From contig NZ_CAKUIH010000011.1 in NCBI RefSeq assembly GCF_934660935.1, forward strand, positions 3,337 through 67,336: a stretch of 64,000 nt of DNA, given 5' to 3'. Both the position numbers and the translations under genes were made by a program. Numbering within the stretch: the stretch's first letter is position 1; each line of letters opens with the position of its first letter. The stretch is from an uncultured Parolsenella sp. (GTDB lineage: Bacteria > Actinomycetota > Coriobacteriia > Coriobacteriales > Atopobiaceae). A model generated the notes under the pieces. It saw only the letters and a program-made list of their open reading frames with translations, was not told the origin of the DNA and ran no database searches. Positions 34,396 through 42,787 of this stretch are shown here, piece after piece.

Positions 34396-35625
34396 TTGGC
34401 CACGAGAGGTGCAAACGGGCGCGCCGGCGGTCGTCGAGATCGCGTTGTCAACGATGGCAGAGGCCGTCGTGTAGCCAGTCGGCCCGCTAGCCATGCCCGC
34501 CGCCGCGCACATGTGCGTGACGGGGCGCGGGAAAAGTCCGGGCTTCCCCTAGCTGCGAGAATGGCCATCGTATTGGCCGTAGTGGTGGCGCTTGGCACGG
34601 GAGGATTCTTCGCATGGCGCTGCCTTACCGGTGGCATGCAAGCTCGCGAACAGATTAACCTCGCGATCAAGGCCGTCCAGGAGGCGGATGCCGTGATCGT
34701 TGAGGTTAACGATGCCGTGAGCTCTCCGATTGGCGACACCGCCTCTTTTACGGATGAGCAACTCAGCTCTGGATCGAGGTCCGCGACCGAGGCGCTTACG
34801 CGCGCTTCCGATCACATTTCGCGTGCTCGCGGCCTCAACGAGTTCCTCGACGATGATCAACGCGCGGTCCTCTCTGCGCTAGATGATTCGATTTCGGCGC
34901 GTAAGTCCATGCTCGGAGCCGGGCAGGTAATCGTGAGCGTCGACGCCTCTGTGGGCAAGGCGCGCAATCTGCTCGAGCAGTCCCTCGCCAAGGCGGCTTC
35001 GGCGGATGCGAAGACCAGAGAGGCGACGACCGCCGCGAACGAGTACGCGAAGCACCTTGCTGGGCAAGAGAGCCAGCAGACGGATGCAAACGTGCCGGTG
35101 ACTATCGACAATGAGGCAATCTCCCTTCTTAACGAGGCAAACGATTTGCTCGGACAGGCAAAGTCGGCTTTTGGAGATGCCGATTACAGTGCTTACGAGG
35201 CCTACCTATCCAAAAAGCTGGAAGCGGCGCAGCTGATGCTCGAAGCTGACTCGGCGATTCTGTCCGGCGATTTCGAGAGGGCAGGGGAGTGCGTCACCAA
35301 ATACAACGAGGCGGACGCCGCGGCATCCGAGCTTGCTGCCGCCCTGCCCGCAACGACCAACGACGTTTTCCTCGATCCGTACACGCGGCTGACGAGTGCC
35401 GAGCGCGAGAGCTATCTCGCCGCTCAGCAGAAGGCAACCGAGGCCGACGCCCTCGTGCGTAGGTATCAGGGTGTTGGAGTCAGCGTGGCCACGACTGACC
35501 CCGCGGGTGCGTCTTCGACGCCGGGCTCAGCCACGGCAACTACCACGGGCACCGCCGAAGATTCGGCGGTGGGCGATGCGTCTGCGCTGGATTCCTCCAC
35601 AACCCAGGCTGCTTCTGCTTCCTAG
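34396..35625 (+). CDS. Single-pass membrane protein with helical extracellular domain
   Basis: About 409 residues, family not recognised. The N-terminus is basic and Arg/Gly-rich, followed by one membrane span (MAIVLAVVVALGTGGFFAW). The outside part is Ala/Glu/Asp/Ser-rich and strongly helical, probably coiled coil, and ends in a Ser/Thr/Ala-rich low-complexity tail. I chose the TTG at 34396 because GGAAGGGG lies seven bases upstream; a GTG at 34372 is the alternative. It sits between the WYL pair and the M28-like gene. A cell-envelope structural role is likely but unproven. Confidence 0.65.
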   Translation: MATRGANGRAGGRRDRVVNDGRGRRVASRPASHARRRAHVRDGAREKSGLPLAARMAIVLAVVVALGTGGFFAWRCLTGGMQAREQINLAIKAVQEADAVIVEVNDAVSSPIGDTASFTDEQLSSGSRSATEALTRASDHISRARGLNEFLDDDQRAVLSALDDSISARKSMLGAGQVIVSVDASVGKARNLLEQSLAKAASADAKTREATTAANEYAKHLAGQESQQTDANVPVTIDNEAISLLNEANDLLGQAKSAFGDADYSAYEAYLSKKLEAAQLMLEADSAILSGDFERAGECVTKYNEADAAASELAAALPATTNDVFLDPYTRLTSAERESYLAAQQKATEADALVRRYQGVGVSVATTDPAGASSTPGSATATTTGTAEDSAVGDASALDSSTTQAASAS

Positions 35626-35825
35626 ACTGACCGATGATGCGTTATTGCCTGCTATTTGCGATGATTTGGATCTGGCGTTTTTAGTTTCTTGTCACTGACC
35701 CTTGAGCACTTACCGTGCAGGGATGCCGCATATGATGCCCCCGCCCTGCGAAATGTGCAGGCAGACGTATACTCTTGACCAACGATTGCAGGTAGCGGCG
35801 CTACCGCTATTTGGAAGGTGAACGG

Positions 35826-38417
35826 ATGAGCGTTACGAAGGAATATCTCGAGTCTCTCGACTCTGAGGTTGGCATTGCACCGGCTAGCAGCCAGGAAGAG
35901 CTTGACTGCGCGCAGTATCTGGCGGGGGTCTTCACCTCTCACGGCATCGACCCGCAGATCCAGGACTTCACTGCGCCGTCGTTTGGCTATCTGCCGTACG
36001 GCGTTGTGATGGTGCTCCTGTTCGTGGGCGTCGTGCTCGCGGGGCTTGGCCAGGTTGCCACGCTCGCCGTCGGTATCATTCTCGTGCTGGCTTCTGTGGC
36101 ACTGCTTGTCATGACCTACAACGGCAAGGACGTTGTCTCGAAGGCGAGCCCGCGCTCTCACAGTCAGAACGTCGTCGCCCTTCATAAGGCCGAGGGGGAG
36201 GGCAATTCGCGCAACCGCCCCATCGTGATTGTGGCTCACTATGACACGCAGCGCCTCGACCTCCTCTCCCGCCCCGAGCTGGCCGTGGTCAAGAAGTACC
36301 TTGCCGTTGCCGCTCCGTATACCGTCTGCGTTACCGCCCTGTGCGTCTTCGTTCAGCTTCTGGGCTTCCTCCCCGAGGCTGCCCGCCGCACCTTCTGGGT
36401 AATTGGCATCATCGCTGCCCTCCCCATGCTCCTCTGGGGCATCTCCCTCATCGCCTCTCGATTCCTTCCCTATGCCGCCGGTGGCGTCGACAACAAGTCT
36501 TCGCTTGCAGCCATGCTTGGCGTGCTCGATCGCGTGAGTCCCGTTGCCGGGCGCTCTGCCGCTCCTTCCGAGTCCAAGTCTGACGAGGCGGAGGAGGGCG
36601 CTCCCGTTCGCGACTCTGCAGTTCGCCCGGCACGTCGCGAGCCGGCCATGCGCCGCGAGGTCGAAGAGGTCATCGGTGCCCGCCACGGCGAGACCATCCT
36701 TCGCGAGCTCGGCATCCTCCCTGAGGATTGCGACATCACCTATATCGAGCCCGAGGTTCGTCTCATTCCCGTTGACGAGCCCGACATCGAGGAGGGTCTC
36801 GACCGCATCACGGACCCCTCCGCCACGGCCGATCTTCCCCTCGTGCCCGAGGACGAGGTCGTCGACGTCGCCCAGAGCGATGCTGACGACGACGCGGTTG
36901 ATCCCGGTGCAACGGCACCGATGGAGGTCGTCACCGAGGAGGCTGACCCGGATGCCACCAGGCCCATACCCGTGGTCGACGACACCCCCCGCATTGATGC
37001 CGCCGAGGTCTCCCTTGACCCCGCGACCCTGAATCAGCTCGAGGACGGCGAGAGCGTCTCTGAGGGGCCGACCGTCGAGAACGATCAGTCCGGCATCACC
37101 AATATGGCCGAGGAAAGCGACGAAGACGCCGCCGAGGCGACGCGTCCCGAGCGCCCGCGTCCCTCCGCGGTCGAGGATCCGGAGTGGGGGCACAGCACGT
37201 ATGTCCCCAAGGCGCATCCCGCAGCTGGTAACGTCGCCCGCCGTGCTGCGCTTTTCGACCTTCCTGACCCCCTTGCGAAGGAGAACGATCCCTTCGCTCC
37301 CCCTGCTGAGGCCGCCCCGGCTGCCGCCTATGTCGCTCCTGCGACGGTTCGCCTCGATGACGACGCCGATGCCACGCAATTCGTTCCCGCGAATCAGTCC
37401 GCCGTCCCCCAGATCGCCGATGACATCCAGGTGCTGTCCGCTCCGGTCGAGAGTCATCAGGAACAGCCCGCTCGAAAGAAGCGCCTGGGCGGACTCTTCG
37501 GGAAGAAACGTCGCCAGCAGCAGGAGTCCATGTCCGAGTGGCTCGGTGTTGACGAGGACTATGATGCCAAGGCGTCTGGCGAAGGCATCGGTTCCTGGGA
37601 TAACTTCAACGACGACAACCTTGAGCACCATGGCGGTGGCTACAAGGGTGGCGCCGCTCTGAACGTCAACCTTCGTGGCCTCAAGGACAAGATTTCAAGT
37701 CTTCGTCCGGGCGACGCTGCGGAGGAGGCCGAGCAATCCTCCGACGAGGAAGCGCCGCTCGACGATGCTGCGGGCCTTGATGCCATTCCTGGCGAGAACC
37801 CCGTCGCCGAAGCTCCACAGGAGCCTGAGAACGCCGATGACTCTTACGAGCCCGAAGCGTATGACCCTGAGGCTCCGATGCCCGAGGTTCCCGCCGAGAC
37901 CATCGAAGCCATCAACGAAACCAATGTTGATCGCAAGCTTCGTGACGCGATTCTCGCGATGAGCGATGATGACCTCCGTGCTCACGACATTTGGTTCGTC
38001 GCGACCGGCGCTTCCGCGCTTGGACATGCTGGCATCAAAGACTTCATTGCCAAGAACCGCAAGTCGCTTCGTGGCGCGTTCGTCATTAACCTCGAGTGCG
38101 TTGGTGCCGGAGATCTCACGCTCCTCACGAATGAAGGTCTCGGTGCTCCTCGCCGCGCAGACCGCCGTCTGGCGAGGCTGATTTCCTCTGTCGCCTCTGA
38201 CCTCCATCTCGATCTGGGCCAGCTATCTCGCACCTGGGCCGACACCGAGGCGACTCCGCTCATGCGCAGCCACCTCCGTGCCGTCACGCTCATGGGCCTT
38301 GGCGATAACGAGCTTCCCGCCTTTGCCCACACTGCGGATGATGTCCCGGAGAACGTGAATCCCGAGCAGGTCGAGAACGTCTGCGCCCTCATCATGGAGA
38401 CGATTCGCCGCTCGTAG
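35826..38417 (+). CDS. M28-like membrane protein with large acidic insertion
   Basis: An 863-residue protein. The two ends resemble an M28 zinc aminopeptidase: VIVAHYDTQ (His138, Asp140), AGGVDNKSS (Asp222), then far downstream VINLECVG (Glu757) and AFAHTADD (His835). The usual catalytic Glu-Glu segment (TGAEELG-like) reads TGASALG at 727-733, so the catalytic base and one zinc ligand are missing. Pairs of membrane spans lie near 55-96 and 159-214. Residues about 240-715 are an acidic, Pro/Ala-rich disordered insertion. ATG 35826 follows GGAAGGTG. Probably inactive as a peptidase; function unknown. Confidence 0.7.
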   Translation: MSVTKEYLESLDSEVGIAPASSQEELDCAQYLAGVFTSHGIDPQIQDFTAPSFGYLPYGVVMVLLFVGVVLAGLGQVATLAVGIILVLASVALLVMTYNGKDVVSKASPRSHSQNVVALHKAEGEGNSRNRPIVIVAHYDTQRLDLLSRPELAVVKKYLAVAAPYTVCVTALCVFVQLLGFLPEAARRTFWVIGIIAALPMLLWGISLIASRFLPYAAGGVDNKSSLAAMLGVLDRVSPVAGRSAAPSESKSDEAEEGAPVRDSAVRPARREPAMRREVEEVIGARHGETILRELGILPEDCDITYIEPEVRLIPVDEPDIEEGLDRITDPSATADLPLVPEDEVVDVAQSDADDDAVDPGATAPMEVVTEEADPDATRPIPVVDDTPRIDAAEVSLDPATLNQLEDGESVSEGPTVENDQSGITNMAEESDEDAAEATRPERPRPSAVEDPEWGHSTYVPKAHPAAGNVARRAALFDLPDPLAKENDPFAPPAEAAPAAAYVAPATVRLDDDADATQFVPANQSAVPQIADDIQVLSAPVESHQEQPARKKRLGGLFGKKRRQQQESMSEWLGVDEDYDAKASGEGIGSWDNFNDDNLEHHGGGYKGGAALNVNLRGLKDKISSLRPGDAAEEAEQSSDEEAPLDDAAGLDAIPGENPVAEAPQEPENADDSYEPEAYDPEAPMPEVPAETIEAINETNVDRKLRDAILAMSDDDLRAHDIWFVATGASALGHAGIKDFIAKNRKSLRGAFVINLECVGAGDLTLLTNEGLGAPRRADRRLARLISSVASDLHLDLGQLSRTWADTEATPLMRSHLRAVTLMGLGDNELPAFAHTADDVPENVNPEQVENVCALIMETIRRS

Positions 38418-39189
38418 GCTGGGTCTCGACAAACACGAGTAGCGTCCGGTCACGCTGGCCACTTTGTTCTGACGAACAGGTGGCCAGCGTGATTGCTTTT
38501 TGAGCGCCTAGACACAGCGCTCGGGAGTCAGTCGCTCTCGCGGTCGAATCGCAGAGGATGCTTGAAAGCCAGTTTCTTAGTTCCGTCTCACTGCATGCAT
38601 CAAATGCCTGTATCTTCTGGTACGTTTTATCGACTTTGAGGGCACAGAGGGGCCTGAGGGTAGATATGCCGTCGGTCGTTTTCCATTCGAGCGTGCCGAT
38701 ATGGTCGAACTCTTCCTGTTGCCAAGTCTCGGCAATGGGGGAGAACTGCCTTTCCGTTGTTCCCATCCGGTGGGCATAGACGAGCTTTTGAAGTCTCGCA
38801 TTTGAGCAGCGCCAATCGAGAAAGGGGCAGCCTGATCCTGATGGGTTGCCCCAGATGTCATGAGACAGATAGAAGAAGGGGTCGCTTTCGTGAGCCTGCG
38901 CGACGGGATAGTCGATGCTGGTGCCATTGACGCGCAGCCATGCCACGGCACCGTCTGGTAGAGGCGATGTTTCCGCGCTGCCATCGCTCGATTCGCTTTG
39001 AGATTCTATTGCCGCTCGCTCGTATCTCCATTCGGTTATCTCGTCTGCGGTGGCTTCATGTGTTCCAGAAACAACCAAGACCAATCCGGTTAGTAGCAAC
39101 GTGATAGAGCACGCAAATCCCGCGATGCTTGGCAAGTCAGCCGCAAGTCCCGCGTCGCTGAGCGGGGTCTTCTTTCGCCCCGTTTCCAT
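38392..39189 (-). CDS. Class B-like sortase
   Basis: A 265-residue membrane transpeptidase. One N-terminal span (about residues 22-42) is followed by the sortase barrel with catalytic His140 (VYAHRMG), Cys238 (ITLATC) and Arg246/248 (GQRDRTL). The N-terminal anchor and the DYPVAQ, FYLSHDIWG and sequence spacing are of class B type. It probably attaches the LAQTG protein encoded two genes upstream, or the larger surface proteins, to the wall. AAAGGAGAG precedes the ATG. The 3' end overlaps the convergent M28-like gene by 26 bases. Confidence 0.88.
   Translation of the reverse strand: METGRKKTPLSDAGLAADLPSIAGFACSITLLLTGLVLVVSGTHEATADEITEWRYERAAIESQSESSDGSAETSPLPDGAVAWLRVNGTSIDYPVAQAHESDPFFYLSHDIWGNPSGSGCPFLDWRCSNARLQKLVYAHRMGTTERQFSPIAETWQQEEFDHIGTLEWKTTDGISTLRPLCALKVDKTYQKIQAFDACSETELRNWLSSILCDSTARATDSRALCLGAQKAITLATCSSEQSGQRDRTLLVFVETQPTSGESSP
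38450..38501 (+). terminator. Terminator of the M28-like gene inside the sortase gene
   Basis: Perfect 13-base arms (38450-38462 and 38480-38492), with a further GTTC/GAAC pairing in the loop, are followed by TTTTT at 38497-38501. It lies 33 bases after the M28-like stop and within the antisense coding region for the sortase TLATC-to-Arg segment. Confidence 0.8.
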
Positions 39190-39200
39190 TCGCTCTCCTT

Positions 39201-39268
39201 TCTGGCGAGAAAGACCAACGCGTCAAGCTCCACCCTCCCCTCTGGCGAGAAAGACCAACGCCTCAAGC
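39201..39268 (-). repeat. Tandem 28-base direct repeat before the sortase gene
   Basis: Two copies (39201-39228 and 39241-39268) differ at one base, with a 40-base period. Each copy is followed on the minus strand by a purine-rich SD-like tract; the proximal one is the sortase SD. Confidence 0.85.
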
Positions 39269-39323
39269 GGCTCGCGGGACGGAAACAAGAAGGTGCGCCA
39301 CCTTGCCGCCTGCCCGCGAGCCG
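39268..39323 (-). repeat. Nested hairpin between surface gene and sortase
   Basis: Outer perfect 11-base arms (39268-39278 and 39313-39323) enclose an inner stem (39290-39295 with 39299-39304). It follows the stop of the upstream surface gene. It may be an attenuator or RNA-processing site that sets sortase expression. Confidence 0.6.
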
Positions 39324-39328
39324 TCGGC

Positions 39329-40642
39329 TCACGATGCTCGCTCGAACGTGTAGGAGATTGAGCAGAACTCAACGGGCCCTGTCGCAGCCTCCTGGGCGCG
39401 CTGCCTCCATTCACCCGTGCCAGAGACGTTTGAGATGCTGAGCGCGAGTTCCTTGCTTCCCGATCTTGTGATTTCGAGGGTCGCCCCCGGTTTATCCCCT
39501 CCATCCCACGAGTGGATGACTTTGCCCGCATCGGAGAGCTGCCAAGAGGCGTCGCCGGGCGTGCCGGTCGTTTCGATTTGCGAGGCCCTTACGTCCACCA
39601 CGGATAGGTTTTCGATGACGTAACCGCCGGGAACCGCCACTGTGCCATCGGAGAGAATCCTGCAAGGAAGCAGTGAGGGAACCCTGACGGCTATGGTCGG
39701 GCTATATGTTGCGGTTACGGTCATGTCCTTGCCGACCGACGAGAAATCCTCGCTCCAGCCATCGAAGTGCCAGCCATCGTGGCTTGGCGCCTCGGGAGAT
39801 GTTGCGCCGCTTCCCTCGTCGACGGTCTCTTCCCCGAGCTTGTCTCCGGTGACTCCGTCGACGAAGGTGATGGTCCAGATCTTCTGGAACTCAGCCGAGA
39901 TCGTGTGGTCGCCAGTGACGTTCGAGAAGGTGTAGGTGTCCCTGGCCCCCACGGATTCACCGTCTACGAGCACGTCCTTGATGCGCCATCCGGGCGAAGG
40001 CGTGATGGTGTACTCCTTTGAGTCGCCCGCTGATACAAGACTATGTCCCTCCGGACTGATCGAACCACCTTCGCTTGCCTCCGCGGAGATGCGATAGGGG
40101 ATGTTGATGTAGAAGTCCCAGCCCGCTACTGTTCCCGCCGAGTCACGGAAGATGTTCTCGACCGATGTGATGTGGTGGCTTCCTCCACCACGCACCGCGA
40201 AGCTGGCCTTTTGGGAGATTGTGTCCCCTTTATAAGCCTTGGAATTCCAATCGGGCCCGATGTAAGCGCACTGGGTGCCGTTGTCATAGATGGTCTTCGT
40301 CGTTGTCCACCAAGCACTGCCATTCTTGCAATAGATCTCGGTTTTGATGTCGACCTGAACGGTTCCCTCGAGGTTGGCGTTGGGATGGATGTAGTAGGCA
40401 CAGGTCTGGATAGCCGTGCTGCCCTCGCTGCGCTTGACCTCAACCCATTTACCGATTGGCGAAGACTGGGCTCTCGCGGGGGCGCGTCTCGGAAGAGGTC
40501 CCGTCTGCTGTTGGGGAAAGGTGACCACTACGTCGTCGTCGAGCAGCTCGATATCGTCTGCCAAAGCAGCGCTGGGTACGAAGGCCATCGCGAGGCACGT
40601 TACCGTTGCGAGTGCGGCGAGGACCTTCCTAAGCCTACGCAT
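39329..40642 (-). CDS. Secreted surface protein with InlB-type repeat
   Basis: A 437-residue protein with a signal peptide (cleavage after ALA, about residue 28). The middle holds a beta-rich domain with SEGGSISPEGHSLVSAGDS. An InlB/Listeria-Bacteroides-type repeat follows (WTITFVDGVTGDKLGEE to GWHFDGWSEDFSS). The last third has VPSLLPCRILSDGTVAVPGG and YVIENLSVVDVRASQ, a domain shared with the 208-residue protein upstream. No sorting motif or C-terminal span is seen. The ATG lies within the end of the LAQTG gene, with GGAGGAG upstream. Likely a surface-structure subunit; partner unknown. Confidence 0.75.
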   Translation of the reverse strand: MRRLRKVLAALATVTCLAMAFVPSAALADDIELLDDDVVVTFPQQQTGPLPRRAPARAQSSPIGKWVEVKRSEGSTAIQTCAYYIHPNANLEGTVQVDIKTEIYCKNGSAWWTTTKTIYDNGTQCAYIGPDWNSKAYKGDTISQKASFAVRGGGSHHITSVENIFRDSAGTVAGWDFYINIPYRISAEASEGGSISPEGHSLVSAGDSKEYTITPSPGWRIKDVLVDGESVGARDTYTFSNVTGDHTISAEFQKIWTITFVDGVTGDKLGEETVDEGSGATSPEAPSHDGWHFDGWSEDFSSVGKDMTVTATYSPTIAVRVPSLLPCRILSDGTVAVPGGYVIENLSVVDVRASQIETTGTPGDASWQLSDAGKVIHSWDGGDKPGATLEITRSGSKELALSISNVSGTGEWRQRAQEAATGPVEFCSISYTFERAS

Positions 40643-40928
40643 GGTGCTTTCTCCTCCTTCCCAAATAGATCATTAGCATGAGCGAGATGGCAACGAGGAC
40701 GACGCCGACGGTGATGCGTCCCCACACTCCGCCTCCGGAGCCAGTCTGTGCGAGGACGCCGGCAGGACCATCCCAAATCTCGGGAGGGGCGGTGACGCCC
40801 CTCAAGGTAACGTCGGTGCTGCCTTCTGAGGCGAAAGCGACCCTTGGGGCAAGCGCCAGGCAGGCGAAGATGCTGCCAAGCAGTTTTTGGGCGGTGGATA
40901 TGGCGCACCTCACCGGCTTACGGCTCAT
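40635..40928 (-). CDS. Small LAQTG sortase substrate
   Basis: A 97-residue protein. An N-terminal signal peptide ends near AFASEG. The mature part is only about 35 residues. Then come LAQTG, a short Gly-rich spacer, a membrane span (VGVVLVAISLMLMIYL) and a basic tail RRRKHHA. This is a complete cell-wall sorting signal. The start is ATG 40928, overlapping the upstream gene by four bases (ATGA). So small a mature part suggests a wall anchor or stub for a larger assembly. Confidence 0.8.
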   Translation of the reverse strand: MSRKPVRCAISTAQKLLGSIFACLALAPRVAFASEGSTDVTLRGVTAPPEIWDGPAGVLAQTGSGGGVWGRITVGVVLVAISLMLMIYLGRRRKHHA

Positions 40929-41551
40929 GACGTTGCCTGTTCGCCGCCGTGGGCGCCAGGGGCGAGGGTGAAGGTGACGGTACCGATGTGGACGGGCGAG
41001 GAGATATCCGTGGCTACTCGCCCGACGGTGCCGGAGGTCTCGAGCTTGATGTCGTCGGTTTCGACCGCGTCGCTCTGGTAGGTCATGTTCCACTGGGGGC
41101 TCGTGATGTCGATGCCGTTATCTGTGGCCGCGGCGGCGGCACGGACGGGCGCTCCGGTAGGCCCGAGGGACCAATCGATGGAGTCGTCTGCGGCAGAGAT
41201 GTCCTCCGTGTGGTTCCATCCGTTGTTGGAGGTCACCTTCACGTTGGTGACCTTGAGACCGTAGGCGGAGAGGTTCTCGATGCGCGTCGCGTCTGCGGTC
41301 GGGCCGGTGAGCGTGCCGTCGGAGGCAGCTACGAATGGGATGACGGTTGGCACTTTGAAGCGTAGGTTGCTGTCATCCGCCTGGACGGTCACCTTGGTGT
41401 TTCCGGTGTTGCCCTCCGCTGCGATTGCCGGTATGGGGGAGAGCGTGGCAAGGGTCGCGCCCGCCGCGGCGGTCACGGCGAGGCGTCTCAACGCCAGGGG
41501 CACCCACTGCCGGCAGAACCTCTCCTCAGGACGTGTGTCTCGTGCGTTCAT
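40925..41551 (-). CDS. Secreted protein with VP-x-IP/SDGT/IENLS domain
   Basis: A 208-residue secreted protein. The N-terminus is long and basic, then hydrophobic, with likely cleavage after AIA (about residue 44). The mature part contains LRFKVPTVIPFVAASDGTL and RIENLSAYGLKVTNVKV, then beta-rich sequence ending GTVTFTLAPG. The pattern resembles camelysin/TasA-like or WxL-type surface modules, but I cannot assign the family. The same core occurs in the C-terminal third of the 437-residue protein. It has no sorting signal of its own. Confidence 0.7.
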   Translation of the reverse strand: MNARDTRPEERFCRQWVPLALRRLAVTAAAGATLATLSPIPAIAAEGNTGNTKVTVQADDSNLRFKVPTVIPFVAASDGTLTGPTADATRIENLSAYGLKVTNVKVTSNNGWNHTEDISAADDSIDWSLGPTGAPVRAAAAATDNGIDITSPQWNMTYQSDAVETDDIKLETSGTVGRVATDISSPVHIGTVTFTLAPGAHGGEQATS

Positions 41552-41595
41552 TTGATCTCCTTTCGTTGTGTCGGGGGAATGCCCCGCTGACGGCG

Positions 41596-42258
41596 TTAGT
41601 TGGTGACAGGATTCGCGCCGGACACGGAGGTCCCGGCCGTCGAGTCGAGTGGCTTTGTGGTGGTCGTCGCTGAAGCCGCCGCGTTTGTGGCGCCGGGCGA
41701 GCTGGCTGTCGCCTCGCTGGCGCCGGGACTCTCTTCGCCTGCGTCGAGGTTCGTTACGGGGATGACTTCCACCTCGATCGCGGTGGGCGACCCGTGGTCT
41801 TCGAGGGTTTCCGCATCGAGGGCCTGAACCTCGACGCGAGCGGTGCCCTCCTTCGCCTTGGGCGCTCGCACGGTCTCGATCCGCTTCCCCGGCATGAGAG
41901 GGTCAGACTCGTAGACGCAGGTGTCGCCCTGGGTTATGACGAAGCGTTGGGCAAACTTGTTGTCACCGACGTTTTCGAGGCCAACTTGCAGTTCATGGGT
42001 TGATTCATCGAGCTTGAGGTTGGGGAGAACACTCACCGTCATCATGTTCTCGGCGACTTCACGGTCGAGTTCAGCCTGGATCTCCTCGCGGCTCTGCCCC
42101 TCTCGGGCCGAGGTGAGGAGGGCCCCGGTGTCAAAGTCGATCCCGCTTCCAAGAACGACGGCGATCGCCGCTCCCACGCACGCGACAAATCCTGCCACCA
42201 GGATCGGCCATCTCCGACGTGGCTTCTCCTTCGGCAGGCGGAACTGACCCGCCCTCAT
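41596..42258 (-). CDS. Membrane-anchored surface protein
   Basis: A 220-residue protein with a basic N-terminus and one span (WPILVAGFVACVGAAIAVVLG, about residues 17-37), then an extracellular beta-sandwich-like region (VSVLPNLKLDESTHELQVGLENVGDNKFAQRF, about 75-105) and a Ser/Thr/Ala-rich tail. The pattern suggests a minor subunit or chaperone of the surface structure. The start, ATG 42258, has GGAGG 8-12 bases upstream and overlaps the stop of a preceding 61-codon ORF. Family not recognised. Confidence 0.7.
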   Translation of the reverse strand: MRAGQFRLPKEKPRRRWPILVAGFVACVGAAIAVVLGSGIDFDTGALLTSAREGQSREEIQAELDREVAENMMTVSVLPNLKLDESTHELQVGLENVGDNKFAQRFVITQGDTCVYESDPLMPGKRIETVRAPKAKEGTARVEVQALDAETLEDHGSPTAIEVEVIPVTNLDAGEESPGASEATASSPGATNAAASATTTTKPLDSTAGTSVSGANPVTN

Positions 42259-42440
42259 TGCGCCGCCTCCGTGGTGTGCCGTGGCGACGCAGCCACTCGC
42301 GTGCGCTCGACGCCGCCAAGTGCCTGGGCACGGCCCGCATGACCGGGCCCAGGGAATGCGCCACCCCTCATCTGGTCCGCGCCGCGCGACCTTATCGTGC
42401 GGACATTCCTCGTCCGGGACCTGTTCTTCGTCGTTTTCAT
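42255..42440 (-). CDS. Possible 61-residue leader ORF of the surface locus
   Basis: The ATG has a near-ideal SD (GGGAGGAG, spacing about four), and the TGA overlaps the next gene's ATG (ATGA). The predicted peptide is Arg/Gly/Ala-rich and basic with no recognisable fold. In high-GC DNA open frames are common, so the peptide may have no function of its own; it could be a coupled leader. Start signals, not the sequence, are the evidence. Confidence 0.4.
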   Translation of the reverse strand: MKTTKNRSRTRNVRTIRSRGADQMRGGAFPGPGHAGRAQALGGVERTRVAASPRHTTEAAQ

Positions 42441-42787
42441 CCGCTCCTCCCTTTCGCGTTGGTGGAAGGAGCATAGGGAGGGGACCTGACAAGAATGGGT
42501 ATGCCTGCCGACAGGATTCTTACCGCGCAGCTACGGGATGAGGTGAATTCTGCGGTCTTAATAGGTCGGCGGTAAACGTTGGCGTTTGGCCTGTGAGCGG
42601 TACTAAAGGCAGCCACATTCTTGCGCATCCACAACCGCTTCATTCCTGCGGCACCACTTTGATTGTTGAAAGCCGGAAAAGGCCAGTTCAGACGGATGAC
42701 ATGGCATCACGCCTTGCTGCCAAGCGCCCTCTTCTCGCACCTGGTGCTCTCCCAGCGGACGCTTGCTGTGTTAGAATCATCCGGCAT
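42441..42787. other. Gap between the surface locus and tRNA-Gly
   Basis: About 350 bases without a convincing gene. A TTAGAAT at 42771-42777 is a likely -10 for tRNA-Gly, preceded by TGTG (extended -10). The promoter of the surface locus should lie in 42450-42560 on the minus strand, but I cannot pick it out. Confidence 0.4.

Noticed and set aside
35652..37631. Minus-strand open frame of 659 codons opposite the M28-like gene
   Set aside because: Shadow produced by the acidic, GAG/GAC-rich insertion; no SD or domain.
39190..39268. Direct repeats considered as a CRISPR fragment
   Set aside because: Only two copies with a 12-base spacer, no cas genes nearby, and the repeat contains an SD context.
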